Source: Oscillospiraceae bacterium (GTDB lineage Bacteria; Bacillota; Clostridia; Oscillospirales; Oscillospiraceae). From it: 57,628 nt of DNA. The stretch lies in NCBI GenBank assembly GCA_910575695.1, contig CAJTGJ010000027.1, forward strand, positions 1-57,628. The letters are read 5' to 3'. The translations under genes and the position numbers were made by a program. Of the stretch, positions 16,287 to 24,192 are shown in pieces (position 1 is the first letter of the stretch; each line of letters opens with the position of its first letter). The notes beneath the pieces are model-generated. The model was not told the DNA's origin. It ran no database searches and was given only the letters and a program-made list of their open reading frames with translations.

Positions 16287-16324
16287 ATTACGTTTACTGT
16301 AATAATTATATCAGTAAACGTAAT
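16287..16324. promoter_or_regulatory. PadR operator palindrome
   Basis: Perfect 13-bp inverted repeat ATTACGTTTACTG (16287-16299) / CAGTAAACGTAAT (16312-16324) with a 12-bp AT-only centre. It is located directly upstream of the PadR start codon. PadR repressors bind dyads of the ATGT/ACAT type near their own promoters; here the core is TTTACTG/CAGTAAA. Autoregulation is inferred. Confidence 0.8.
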
Positions 16325-16392
16325 ATCTGTCAAGGGGCTCTGGGCATAATTCCTCCGGCTGGCCAAATCCAGTGAGCGAAATCCGCTCCCGC

Positions 16393-16421
16393 TTGCTAAT
16401 CCCCCCAGATCATGGTATACT
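16393..16421 (+). promoter_or_regulatory. polA promoter
   Basis: TTGCTA (16393-16398), 17 bp, TATACT (16416-16421), about 75 bp before the polA start. Confidence 0.65.
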
Positions 16422-16446
16422 ATATCATTCAAAATAAATGGACGCA

Positions 16447-16468
16447 GGGGAGGGGCCCGCCCCTCCCC
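16447..16468 (+). other. GC-rich hairpin in the polA leader
   Basis: GGGGAGGGG (16447-16455) / CCCCTCCCC (16460-16468) with a 4-nt loop, about 28 bp before the start codon. There is no T-run, so it is a leader structure and not a terminator. Confidence 0.5.
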
Positions 16469-16495
16469 CCGCATCACGATTGAGAGGTATCCCCT

Positions 16496-19183
16496 ATGAA
16501 GCTCATGGTCATCGACGGCAATTCCATCGTCAACCGGGCCTTTTATGGTGTCAGCCAGAATCTGACCACCCGGGAGGGCCTGCCCACCAACGCCATTTTC
16601 GGCTTTCTCAACATCCTGTTCAAGCTGCTGGACGAGGAACAGCCCGAGGGTCTGGCGGTAGCCTTTGATATGCGGGCCCCCACCTTCCGCCACAAGGCTT
16701 TCGCCGAGTACAAGGCCCAGCGCAAAGGGATGCCGGAGGAACTGGCGGTCCAGATGCCGGTACTGAAGGATGTGCTGGACGCCATGAACATCCGCCGCTA
16801 TGAGCTGGAAGGCTGGGAGGCGGACGACCTGCTGGGCACCATGTCCCGGATAAATGCCGCCCAGGGGGGCGAAACCGTGGTGGTCACCGGGGACAAGGAC
16901 GCGCTCCAGCTCATCGACGGACACACCACCGTGAAACTGGTCGCCACCCGCATGGGCCGCACCACCACCCGGAATGTCACCCCCGATGAGTTCCGGGAGG
17001 AGTACGGCTTCGACCCCATCCACCTGATTGATCTGAAAGCGCTGATGGGGGACACGTCGGACAACTACCCCGGCGTGAAGGGGGTGGGGGAAAAGACCGC
17101 CATGGCCCTGATCCAGCTCTACCACACCGTAGACCACCTCTACGACCATATGCCGGACATCTGCTCCGCCCCCAACACCCCCGCCAGGCCCGGCCTGGTG
17201 AAAAAGCTGGCCGAGGGCCGGGAGAGCGCCCTTCTGTGCCGGGATCTGGCCGTCATCCGCTGTGACGCGCCCATGGGCTTCGAGCCGTCAGACGCCGCCC
17301 GTAAGCCCTTCAACGAGCCTGTTTTGTATGAAAAACTGCTGAATCTGGAGTTTAACAAACTGATCGACAAGCTGAAGCTCACCCCCGGCCCCGCCGGAGC
17401 TGTGCCCCAAGGGGAGAAGCCGATGGAGGTGCAGATGTCCAGCATGGATGTGCTCACCGTCCAGGATTTTGAACAGGCCCTTGCCAAATGGGAGGCCGCG
17501 CCCCATGCGGCCGTCCTGCCCCTGCCCGATTTGGCGGGCGTGGCTGTGAGCGTTGTCGAGGACGATGGCGGGCAGGCTTATCTCTACGACATCCGCGCCG
17601 GCCGCTACGAGGGAGATTACCACGCCCTGCTCTCGGCGCTGTTCGGCTCCAGGGTAAAGAAAGCCGCCCACGGCGTGAAGGAGCTGTGCCGCGCCCTGCT
17701 GGACGAGGGCATTGAGCCGGAGGGCTTTATCTTCGACACCGAGCTGGCGGCGTACCTGCTGGACCCCACCGCGGGCAGCTACGAGCTGCCAAAGCTGGTT
17801 CTGTCCTATTTTAAAAAAGAAATAGAACAAAACGCCGCCTACAAGGACGAGGCGGCCTTCTCCCTGCTGGACGACGGGCTGAAGGCACAGACCGCCTGGT
17901 ACGAGGACACCGCCTGGATTGATGCGCTTTACGATTTATTCAAGCCCAAGCTAAAGGAATTCGGCCTGCTGTCCGTGCTGACGGACATTGAGCTGCCCCT
18001 GTGCCCGGTGCTGGCCCGGATGGAAAAGACCGGAGTGCTGGTGGACGGGCAGGCCCTGTCCGACTTCGGCAGGCAGCTTCAGACGGGCATCGACACCCTG
18101 AAAGCGGAGATTTACCGCCTGGCGGGGGAGGAGTTCAACATCCTCTCCCCCAAGCAGCTGGGCCACATCCTGTTCGACAAGCTGGGCCTGCCCCCCGTGA
18201 AGAAAACGAAAACCGGTTACTCCACCAACGTGGATGTGATGGAGAAGCTGCGGCCCCAGCATGAGATCGTGGGGGCGGTGCTGGACTACCGCCAGCTCAC
18301 CAAGCTGAACTCCACCTATGTGGAGGGGCTGGGCAAGGTCATTGCCGCCGACCGGCGCATCCACACCAGCTTCCAGAACACCGTCACCGCCACGGGGCGG
18401 CTCAGCTCCACCGAGCCCAATCTTCAAAATATTCCTGTGCGCACCCCCCTGGGGGCGGAAATGCGGAAGATGTTCACCGCCCCGGCGGGGAAGGCGCTGG
18501 TGGACGCGGACTACTCCCAGATCGAACTGCGCCTGCTGGCCCATATGTCCGGGGACCAGGCCATGATCGACGGCTTCAACAGCGGCGTGGACATCCACAC
18601 CGTCACCGCCTCCCAGGTATTCGGGCTTCCCCAGGACCAGGTGCCCCCGGAACTGCGCCGCGCCGCCAAGGCCGTCAACTTCGGCATCGTGTACGGCATT
18701 TCCGCCTACTCCCTGTCCGAGGACATCCACGTGTCCGTCCCCCAGGCCAAGGAGTATATGGAGAAATATTTTGAGCACTATTCCGGCGTACGCTCCTATA
18801 TGGACCGGGTGGTGGAGCAGGGCCGGGAGGACGGCTATGTATCCACCATGTACGGGCGGCGGCGCTGGCTTCCGGAGCTGAAAAGCTCCAACTTCAACAC
18901 CCGCTCGTTCGGGGAGCGGGTGGCGCTGAATATGCCCATCCAGGGCACCGCCGCCGACATCATCAAGCTGGCCATGATTAAGGTGGACGCCCGCCTGCGG
19001 GCGGAAAAGCTGGAGGCCCGCCTGGTGCTCCAGGTTCACGACGAACTGATCGTGGAGTGCCCCGAGGGCGAGGCGGAGCAGGTGAAGGCCCTGCTCCAGG
19101 AGGAGATGGAGGGGGTGGCGGCGCTGTCGGTGCCGCTGGTGGCGGACGCCAAGGCGGGCCGCACCTGGGCAGAGTGCCATTAA
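16496..19183 (+). CDS. polA: DNA polymerase I
   Basis: 895 residues. Three parts: 5'-3' exonuclease/flap nuclease (about 1-290; MVIDGNSIVNRAFYG, GWEADDLLG, TGDKDALQLI, GDTSDNYPGVKGVGEKTA), a 3'-5' exonuclease-like middle (about 310-480), and the family A polymerase (about 490-895; motif A DADYSQIELRLLA, the O-helix RRAAKAVNFGIVYGIS, motif C LQVHDELIVE). The middle domain lacks the acidic ExoI DxE motif and the ExoII Asp, so proofreading is probably inactive, as in many Firmicute enzymes. It functions in Okazaki fragment maturation and repair. GAGAGG lies upstream of the ATG. Confidence 0.97.
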   Translation: MKLMVIDGNSIVNRAFYGVSQNLTTREGLPTNAIFGFLNILFKLLDEEQPEGLAVAFDMRAPTFRHKAFAEYKAQRKGMPEELAVQMPVLKDVLDAMNIRRYELEGWEADDLLGTMSRINAAQGGETVVVTGDKDALQLIDGHTTVKLVATRMGRTTTRNVTPDEFREEYGFDPIHLIDLKALMGDTSDNYPGVKGVGEKTAMALIQLYHTVDHLYDHMPDICSAPNTPARPGLVKKLAEGRESALLCRDLAVIRCDAPMGFEPSDAARKPFNEPVLYEKLLNLEFNKLIDKLKLTPGPAGAVPQGEKPMEVQMSSMDVLTVQDFEQALAKWEAAPHAAVLPLPDLAGVAVSVVEDDGGQAYLYDIRAGRYEGDYHALLSALFGSRVKKAAHGVKELCRALLDEGIEPEGFIFDTELAAYLLDPTAGSYELPKLVLSYFKKEIEQNAAYKDEAAFSLLDDGLKAQTAWYEDTAWIDALYDLFKPKLKEFGLLSVLTDIELPLCPVLARMEKTGVLVDGQALSDFGRQLQTGIDTLKAEIYRLAGEEFNILSPKQLGHILFDKLGLPPVKKTKTGYSTNVDVMEKLRPQHEIVGAVLDYRQLTKLNSTYVEGLGKVIAADRRIHTSFQNTVTATGRLSSTEPNLQNIPVRTPLGAEMRKMFTAPAGKALVDADYSQIELRLLAHMSGDQAMIDGFNSGVDIHTVTASQVFGLPQDQVPPELRRAAKAVNFGIVYGISAYSLSEDIHVSVPQAKEYMEKYFEHYSGVRSYMDRVVEQGREDGYVSTMYGRRRWLPELKSSNFNTRSFGERVALNMPIQGTAADIIKLAMIKVDARLRAEKLEARLVLQVHDELIVECPEGEAEQVKALLQEEMEGVAALSVPLVADAKAGRTWAECH

Positions 19184-19185
19184 AG

Positions 19186-19315
19186 GCTTCCCCGGAAGCT
19201 GTCGGGCGAAGCGAGACTGATGAGGGGGCTTCAAGGGGGTGCGCCGTACCCTCATCCGTCATTTGCTTCGCAAATGCCACCTTCCCCCTTGGAGGGGGAA
19301 GGCTGTGCTCAACTG
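19186..19315. repeat. palindromic interspersed element (REP/MITE-like)
   Basis: The 148-bp gap after polA is an imperfect dyad. The left arm reads GGAAGCTGTCGGGCGAAGCG then GACTGATGAGGG. The right arm, inverted, reads GGAAGGTGGCATTTGCGAAG then CAAATGACGGATGAGGG. An additional CCTTCCCCCTTGGAGGGGGAAGG hairpin (given by its two arms) closes the right end. GATGAGGG/CCCTCATC mark both inner ends. Dispersed elements with such CCCTCATCCGTC cores are common in Oscillospiraceae genomes (from general knowledge). No coding capacity. Confidence 0.6.
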
Positions 19316-19331
19316 ATAGGAGGTGCTTTTT

Positions 19332-20090
19332 ATGAGCTTATTCGACACATTCGACCCCGATTCCGAGGAAATCGTAAAATTTGAATACCAGCGGTCGTTC
19401 CATCCGGTGGGCGGCTTTCCGGAGACGGTCATCATGACCTTTAAGGAGGAGACCTTTCAGGCGCTGCAACACGTCTGCCCCACCGAAGTCATCGCCACCC
19501 TGCGGGAGGGCCGGGACGTGCCCATCTACAGGCTGAACTGGAACGGCCGGAACATCGGCATCTTCCAGACCCTGATCGGCGGCGCGGGCACGGCGGGCCT
19601 GCTGGAGGAGGCGTTGGCCATGGGGGCGAAAAAGGTTTTGCTGTACGGCTCCTGCGGGGTGCTGGACTCCGCCCTGGTGGCGGGGCACTTCATCCTGCCC
19701 ACCGCCGCCTACCGGGACGAGGGCGTCAGCTACCACTACCTGCCCGTGGGCGACTACGTGGATATTCCCACGGCGGATCGCTTAGGCGAAATCTTTGACG
19801 AACTGCGTCTCCCCTATGTGAAGGGCCGGGTGTGGACCACAGACGCTTTCTACCGGGAGACCCGGAACAACATGGAGAAGCGGAAGGCGGACGGCTGTCT
19901 CGCTGTGGACATGGAGTGCGCCTCCGCTATGGCGGTGGGGCAGTTCCGGGGGGCGGAGGTCTACCAGTTCCTCTACGCCGAGGACAGCCTGGACGGGGAG
20001 GCGTGGGATTCCCGCACCATGGGGAAGGTGCCCGCGTCGGACTACGAAACATACCTGCGCGTGGCCCTAGAGGCGGCTTCCAGGCTATGA
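19332..20090 (+). CDS. uridine/purine nucleoside phosphorylase family protein
   Basis: 252 residues, PNP_UDP_1 fold. It phosphorolyses a nucleoside to base plus (deoxy)ribose-1-phosphate. Visible features: GRNIGIFQTLIGGAGTAGLL (strand and phosphate-site region), KKVLLYGSCGVLD, and the nucleoside-binding AVDMECASAMAVG with the Met-Glu pair that contacts ribose. Substrate (uridine versus purine nucleosides) cannot be fixed by eye; uridine phosphorylase-like is a guess. The start at 19332 has AGGAGGTG upstream. Its stop overlaps the rimI start (ATGA), so the next genes are translationally coupled. Confidence 0.88.
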   Translation: MSLFDTFDPDSEEIVKFEYQRSFHPVGGFPETVIMTFKEETFQALQHVCPTEVIATLREGRDVPIYRLNWNGRNIGIFQTLIGGAGTAGLLEEALAMGAKKVLLYGSCGVLDSALVAGHFILPTAAYRDEGVSYHYLPVGDYVDIPTADRLGEIFDELRLPYVKGRVWTTDAFYRETRNNMEKRKADGCLAVDMECASAMAVGQFRGAEVYQFLYAEDSLDGEAWDSRTMGKVPASDYETYLRVALEAASRL

Positions 20091-20554
20091 GCTTCCGCAT
20101 TATACCCATGACCGCCGACCACGTGTCCCAGGTTGCCGCGCTGGAACAGGTCTGCTTCCCCGCCGACCCGTGGAGCGGGGAGCTGTTCCGCGCCGCGCTG
20201 GAAAACCCCCGGGTGTGCCCCCTGCTGGCCCAGGGGGAGGACGGCGGGGTGCTGGGCTACGCCGTGCTGTCCGTGGTTTTAGATGAAGGCAGTCTGGACA
20301 ACATCGCCGTGTCCCCAGACGTACGGCGGAACGGGGTGGCGGACGCCCTGCTGTCCGCGCTGACGGGCTTCGGGCGGGGCAGGCTGTCCGTGCTCATGCT
20401 GGAGGTCCGCGCCTCCAACGCCCCCGCCATCGCCCTGTACGAAAAGCACGGCTTTGCCGCCGTGGGACGGCGGAAAAACTACTACGACGCTCCGAAAGAG
20501 GACGCGATTTTAATGACATTGGAGTTTAAACATGGAATTACAGCTGCTGAATAA
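20087..20554 (+). CDS. rimI: ribosomal-protein-S18-alanine N-acetyltransferase
   Basis: 155 residues, single GNAT domain. It acetylates the N-terminal Ala of ribosomal protein S18 in the characterised family. MTADHVSQVAALEQVCFPADPW is the typical RimI opening, here shortened: HVSQVAALEQVCF then DPWS. The acetyl-CoA loop is VSPDVRRNGVADALL, in the Q/RxxGxG/A position (R-R-N-G-V-A). NAPAIALYEKHGF and the tail RKNYYDAPKEDAILM are diagnostic. It lies in a run with tsaD, a standard pairing in Firmicutes, though tsaE and tsaB are not here. Confidence 0.9.
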   Translation: MSFRIIPMTADHVSQVAALEQVCFPADPWSGELFRAALENPRVCPLLAQGEDGGVLGYAVLSVVLDEGSLDNIAVSPDVRRNGVADALLSALTGFGRGRLSVLMLEVRASNAPAIALYEKHGFAAVGRRKNYYDAPKEDAILMTLEFKHGITAAE

Positions 20555-21674
20555 AGAGGAGCTCACCGCCCTCTATCAAAACGAAATGACTGCGGATTTT
20601 CCCCGCGCGGAGCTGAAGCCCCTGCGCGCCATGCTGCGGCTGATGGACATGGGGCGGTATGACCCCCTGCTGGTCACCGACTGCGGCAGGCCGGTGGGCT
20701 ACGCCCTGGCGTGGCTCCCCGAAAACCGGAAGGGTGTGCTTTTGGAGTATTTCGGCGTGCTCCGGGGCCTGCGAAACGGCGGGCTGGGCGCCCGGATTCT
20801 GGCCCTGCTGGCGGAGCGCTACGGCCAGATCTTCGGTGAGGCGGAAAAGCCCAATTCGGACGACCCCGCCGAAAACGACCTGCGCCGCCGCCGGATTGCC
20901 TTCTATGAGCGCAACGGCTTCCGGGTGCTGGACTACGAGTGCGCCCTGTTCGGAGTGCATTTCAACTGCCTGTACCGGGGCCCCGAGACGGACGACCGGA
21001 AGGTAGAGGCCATGCACCGCGCGGTATACGCCGGGTACTTCTCCCCGGCCCACATGGAGCGGTACATCCAGCTTCCCCTACGCCCCGGCGAGGCCGTCAA
21101 GCCCGCCCCGGAGTGGGTGGAGGAGGCGTTCCCGCCCCCGTTGGGGGAGCAAACCGAGCGGGCAGGAATCGATATGGATATCATTCTGGCAAACCGGACC
21201 GCTGAAACCGCGGCCGCCTACTTTGAAAAGACCAATAACGAGGCCATTCGGAAGCTCCTTCCCCAAAAGGCAAAAACAGTGGAGGAGGCGGTGGCAGACT
21301 TCCACGCCTCCCAGCTCCCCGGCGCAGCCAGCTACGGGCGGAACATCTGGACAGGCGGGCCGGATGGACAGTATGTGGGCGACATCTGGTGCTATTGCAT
21401 TGATCCGGCAGACACGCCTGGCGCCATGGTAAGCTATTGCGTGTTTGAGCAGGCGCTCTGGGGGCAGGGCATCGCGTCCCGGGCGCTGTCCATGTTCCTC
21501 CCTGAAATCACCCGGAAATACGGGCTCAAAACCGTGGGCGCGTTCACCTTTTCCCACAACCTCCCCTCCATCCGGGTGCTGGAGAAAAACGGCTTCCGGC
21601 TGATGGAGGAATTGACTGAGGACGGCGTGCCGTCCCGGTATTACCAGCTCGATCTAAACCAAGAGAAAGCGTGA
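20532..21674 (+). CDS. tandem GNAT acetyltransferase-like protein
   Basis: 380 residues with two GNAT-like halves. The N-terminal half (1-150) has GYALAWLPENRKGVLLEYFG and LRNGGLGARILALLAERYG, then RRRRIAFYERNGFR. The C-terminal half (about 180-375) has the acetyl-CoA signature WGQGIASRALSMFLPE and SIRVLEKNGFRLME, similar to RimJ/RimL-type enzymes. Substrates are unknown. It starts 23 bp inside rimI and ends at tsaD, so it is locked into the rimI-tsaD translation unit. The first half has a long connecting region and may be structural. Confidence 0.8.
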   Translation: MELQLLNKEELTALYQNEMTADFPRAELKPLRAMLRLMDMGRYDPLLVTDCGRPVGYALAWLPENRKGVLLEYFGVLRGLRNGGLGARILALLAERYGQIFGEAEKPNSDDPAENDLRRRRIAFYERNGFRVLDYECALFGVHFNCLYRGPETDDRKVEAMHRAVYAGYFSPAHMERYIQLPLRPGEAVKPAPEWVEEAFPPPLGEQTERAGIDMDIILANRTAETAAAYFEKTNNEAIRKLLPQKAKTVEEAVADFHASQLPGAASYGRNIWTGGPDGQYVGDIWCYCIDPADTPGAMVSYCVFEQALWGQGIASRALSMFLPEITRKYGLKTVGAFTFSHNLPSIRVLEKNGFRLMEELTEDGVPSRYYQLDLNQEKA

Positions 21675-21679
21675 TTTTG

Positions 21680-22690
21680 ATGAACATCCTGGCCTTTGAA
21701 TCCTCCTGCGACGAGACCGCCGCCGCCGTGGTGCGGGACGGCCGCGCGGTGCTGTCCTCGGTCATCGCGTCCTCGGCGGATATGCACGCCATCTACGGCG
21801 GCGTGGTGCCGGAGATCGCCTCCCGCAAGCACGTGGAGGCCATTTCCGGCCTGGCGGACGAGGCCCTTCGGCAGGCCGGTGTCTCCAAGGCGGACATCGA
21901 CGCCATTGCCGTCACCTACGCCCCCGGACTTATCGGGGCCCTGCTGGTGGGGGTGTCCTTTGCCAAGTCCGCCGCCTTTGGGCTGGGGGTGCCGCTGATC
22001 CCCGTCCACCACGTCCGGGGGCACATCGCCGCCAACTACATCGCCCACCCCGATCTGGAGCCGCCCTTCCTGTGCCTGTGCGTGTCCGGCGGCACCACCG
22101 CCCTGGTGGACGTGAAGGACTACACCCACTTTGAGGTCTTAGGCGGCACCCGGGACGACGCCGTGGGGGAGTGCTTCGACAAGACCGCCCGGGTGCTGGG
22201 CCTGGGCTACCCCGGCGGAGGCCCCATGGACAAGATGGCCCAGGGCGGCAATGACAAGGCATTTGTGTTCCCCCGGGCCCATGTGGCCGGCCACCCGCTG
22301 GATATGTCCTTTTCCGGGCTGAAAACAGCGGTGCTCAACACCATCCACAACGCCCAGCAGAAGGGGGAGGCCCTGGACCTCCATGACCTTGCCGCGTCCT
22401 TTGCCGCCGCCGTGTCCGACACCCTCATCCCCCGGACAATGGAGGCCAACGCGCAAACAGGTTACAACAAAATCGCCGTAGCGGGCGGGGTTGCCGCCAA
22501 CAGCCGCATCCGGGCCGGCCTGGAACAGGCCTGCGCCCAGGCCGGGGCAAGGCTGTGGCTTCCGCCGCTGTCGCTGTGCGGCGACAACGCCGCCATGATC
22601 GGCAGTCAGGGCTATTACGAGTACCTGGCTGGGCGCACCGCCGGCTGGGAGCTGAACGCCAGGGCCAACCTGGATATCTCCAGAGGATAA
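21680..22690 (+). CDS. tsaD: tRNA threonylcarbamoyladenosine transferase
   Basis: 336 residues. It transfers the threonylcarbamoyl group to A37 of ANN-decoding tRNAs, working with TsaB and TsaE. ASKHA-fold features: MNILAFESSCDETAAAVV, the metal-binding HHVRGHIAAN (two His), CVSGGTTALVDV, YPGGGPMDKMA, and AVAGGVAANSRIRAGL. The ATG at 21680 gives the classical N-terminus; a GTG at 21671 overlapping the upstream stop is an alternative. Last gene of the four-gene run, ended by a strong terminator. Confidence 0.97.
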   Translation: MNILAFESSCDETAAAVVRDGRAVLSSVIASSADMHAIYGGVVPEIASRKHVEAISGLADEALRQAGVSKADIDAIAVTYAPGLIGALLVGVSFAKSAAFGLGVPLIPVHHVRGHIAANYIAHPDLEPPFLCLCVSGGTTALVDVKDYTHFEVLGGTRDDAVGECFDKTARVLGLGYPGGGPMDKMAQGGNDKAFVFPRAHVAGHPLDMSFSGLKTAVLNTIHNAQQKGEALDLHDLAASFAAAVSDTLIPRTMEANAQTGYNKIAVAGGVAANSRIRAGLEQACAQAGARLWLPPLSLCGDNAAMIGSQGYYEYLAGRTAGWELNARANLDISRG

Positions 22691-22726
22691 AGAAAGCCCC
22701 GCCTGTTTCCCAGGCGGGGCTTTCTT
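22690..22726. terminator. bidirectional intrinsic terminator
   Basis: Perfect 16-bp inverted repeat AAGAAAGCCCCGCCTG (22690-22705) / CAGGCGGGGCTTTCTT (22711-22726), 5-nt loop, between tsaD and the convergent microprotein gene. Confidence 0.92.
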
Positions 22727-22727
22727 G

Positions 22728-22919
22728 TTACATATCAAAATCCTCGTAATCGTCATACTCGGAGGCGAAGCGGCATTCCGCCTTCTTCTCCTCCATCTTG
22801 TCTGCCACAGTGTAGAACAGATCCACAATCCTGTCCCAAAATGCCACCATCGCACACACGACGGCGATCAGCGCCATGGCCGCAGCCACGATCTTCAACA
22901 CAAAACGGGCGATCTTCAT
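22728..22919 (-). CDS. membrane microprotein A (63 residues)
   Basis: 63 residues from the ATG at 22919, with GGAGG 8 nt upstream. The N-terminus MKIARFVLKIVAAAMALIAV is basic then hydrophobic, a single membrane span to about residue 27. It is followed by a helical segment and an acidic, Tyr/Asp-rich tail (SEYDDYEDFDM). No known family was recognised. It is the second of two adjacent genes whose N-termini match residue for residue in many positions (compare 22935-23048), indicating duplication. Confidence 0.72.
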   Translation of the reverse strand: MKIARFVLKIVAAAMALIAVVCAMVAFWDRIVDLFYTVADKMEEKKAECRFASEYDDYEDFDM

Positions 22920-22934
22920 TTCATTTTCCTCCAA

Positions 22935-23048
22935 TCAATCGTCGTCGCTCCGGAGGGACGCGCACAAATGCGCCACCACCGCGCAGGCCACCGATGCGGC
23001 CGCCAGGGCAATCGCGGTGGACCTCAGGATAAAGCTGGCAATTTTCAT
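22935..23048 (-). CDS. membrane microprotein B (37 residues)
   Basis: 37 residues: MKIASFILRSTAIALAAASV, then ACAVVAHLCASLRSDDD in outline. ATG at 23048 with AGGAGGGG at 8 nt. It shares the MKIA-F-L N-terminus, the hydrophobic span and the VACAVVA/VVCAMVA element with microprotein A but stops just after the membrane span with a short acidic end. A good promoter (23080-23108) lies directly upstream, and the two genes are 15 bp apart, so they form a small operon. Function unknown. Confidence 0.65.
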   Translation of the reverse strand: MKIASFILRSTAIALAAASVACAVVAHLCASLRSDDD

Positions 23049-23079
23049 AGGCAAAGCCCCTCCTTCTATGCTACTTTTT

Positions 23080-23108
23080 AGTGTACACGATATTGGGGAA
23101 AATTACAA
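23080..23108 (-). promoter_or_regulatory. promoter of the microprotein operon
   Basis: Minus strand TTGTAA (23103-23108), 17 bp, TACACT (23080-23085), about 30 bp upstream of the 37-residue gene. Confidence 0.65.
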
Positions 23109-23160
23109 TGGCCTTTTTGTAAAAACTTCAATGGTTTGGCAAATCGCCCCGATTGTCCAG

Positions 23161-23601
23161 TTATTTTTCCTTCCGCCGCCGGTACCAGTCCAGCCGGTCG
23201 TCCCACTTCCGCCCGGACAGGCGGTAGTAGAGCTCGATGCCCGCCGTGATGGCTGCGAGAATCACGATGAAGACAACCGCAAAGCTCACCCACGCCCCGG
23301 CGTTTTCTGTGGGGAACCACTCAAAGCCCACGGCAAAGGCGGTGAGCACCGCGAAAAACGGCACCGCGAACACCGCCATACGCCAGCCATAGGACAGCTT
23401 TTTGAACAGCAGGTTGGAGAATGCCACCACCTGCATGGCCCCCGCCGCCACGCACACAATCAGCAGGGAGAACAGCATGGGCAGGGAGGCCCCCTCCTGC
23501 CGGAACACCCATAAAAAGAACATATACAAGCACATGGCGCCCGTGTAGCACAGGCAGGCGCACTCCTTGACCGCCGCAACAGCCTGGAAAAATTTTTTCA
23601 T
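23161..23601 (-). CDS. DUF3021 membrane protein
   Basis: 146 residues from the ATG at 23601 (AAAGGAGTG upstream). Four hydrophobic helices: CACLCYTGAMCLYMFFLWVF, MLFSLLIVCVAAGAMQVVAF, WRMAVFAVPFFAVLTAFAVG and WVSFAVVFIVILAAITAGIE. It ends with the basic tail WYRRRKEK. Domain DUF3021 is almost always found directly downstream of a LytTR regulator, as here (12 bp gap). It is probably the membrane partner or target of that regulator; biochemical role unknown. Confidence 0.88.
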   Translation of the reverse strand: MKKFFQAVAAVKECACLCYTGAMCLYMFFLWVFRQEGASLPMLFSLLIVCVAAGAMQVVAFSNLLFKKLSYGWRMAVFAVPFFAVLTAFAVGFEWFPTENAGAWVSFAVVFIVILAAITAGIELYYRLSGRKWDDRLDWYRRRKEK

Positions 23602-23615
23602 GTTGGACACTCCTT

Positions 23616-24053
23616 TCACAATCCCAGCTTTGTCTTGATGGCGGGGACATACTGGCGGTTTGCCACCACCACCTCGCCGTTGCTCATGGTCAGCCGCATC
23701 CGCCCGCCGAAGTCGGGGCGCAGGGACTTCACATGGTCGAAATTCACGATGGCCGACTTGCCCACCCGGATAAAGTCCCATCCGGAGAGCTGTTCCTCCA
23801 GCTCATACAGCCGCAGGCGGGTCTGGTACACCCCGTCCACGGTGTAGAGAAAGGTGCCTCGGTCCACGGTGTCGATGTACAGCACATCGGCCCCGTCCAA
23901 AATGCAGGTCTCCCCGTCCTTCTCCCCGGTAAGCCGGGCGTCGGACAGGCGCAGCAGCTCCATCAGCCGGGACACCTCCCCGTCCAGCCGCTTGCAGCGG
24001 ACCACCACCTCCGTCTGCTCCAGCTCGGGCCGCTCCTCCACAATTACCTTCAT
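23616..24053 (-). CDS. LytTR DNA-binding domain regulator
   Basis: 145 residues from the ATG at 24053 (GGAAGGAGTG upstream). A short N-terminal region (MKVIVEERPELEQTEVVVRC) precedes a C-terminal LytTR domain: VLYIDTVDRGTFLYTVDG, LYELEEQLSGWDFIRVGKSA, IVNFDHVKSLRPDFGGRMRL and ANRQYVPAIKTKLGL. This beta-type DNA-binding domain recognises imperfect direct repeats. There is no receiver domain, so it is not a two-component regulator in itself. It forms a pair with the DUF3021 gene downstream, a regulator-membrane module that often controls its own expression. Confidence 0.92.
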   Translation of the reverse strand: MKVIVEERPELEQTEVVVRCKRLDGEVSRLMELLRLSDARLTGEKDGETCILDGADVLYIDTVDRGTFLYTVDGVYQTRLRLYELEEQLSGWDFIRVGKSAIVNFDHVKSLRPDFGGRMRLTMSNGEVVVANRQYVPAIKTKLGL

Positions 24054-24083
24054 GGGCTTCACTCCTTCCGCAGCTGCATCTCC

Positions 24084-24112
24084 AGCATACACGACGCCGC
24101 CCCCTTTGGCAA
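24084..24112 (-). promoter_or_regulatory. promoter of the LytTR-DUF3021 operon
   Basis: Minus strand TTGCCA (24107-24112), 17 bp, TATGCT (24084-24089), about 30 bp before the LytTR start codon. Confidence 0.6.
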
Positions 24113-24153
24113 GGGACGGGGGCGCGACCTGCACGCAGGCGGTCCTGACCTGC

Positions 24154-24185
24154 AAAAAACCGGGTGCGGAACACTCCGCACCCGG
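24154..24185 (-). terminator. corA terminator
   Basis: Minus strand perfect 11-bp stem CCGGGTGCGGA / TCCGCACCCGG (24175-24185 with 24160-24170), 4-nt loop, followed by six T residues (A-run 24154-24159), just after the corA stop. Confidence 0.92.
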
Positions 24186-24192
24186 GAAACGC

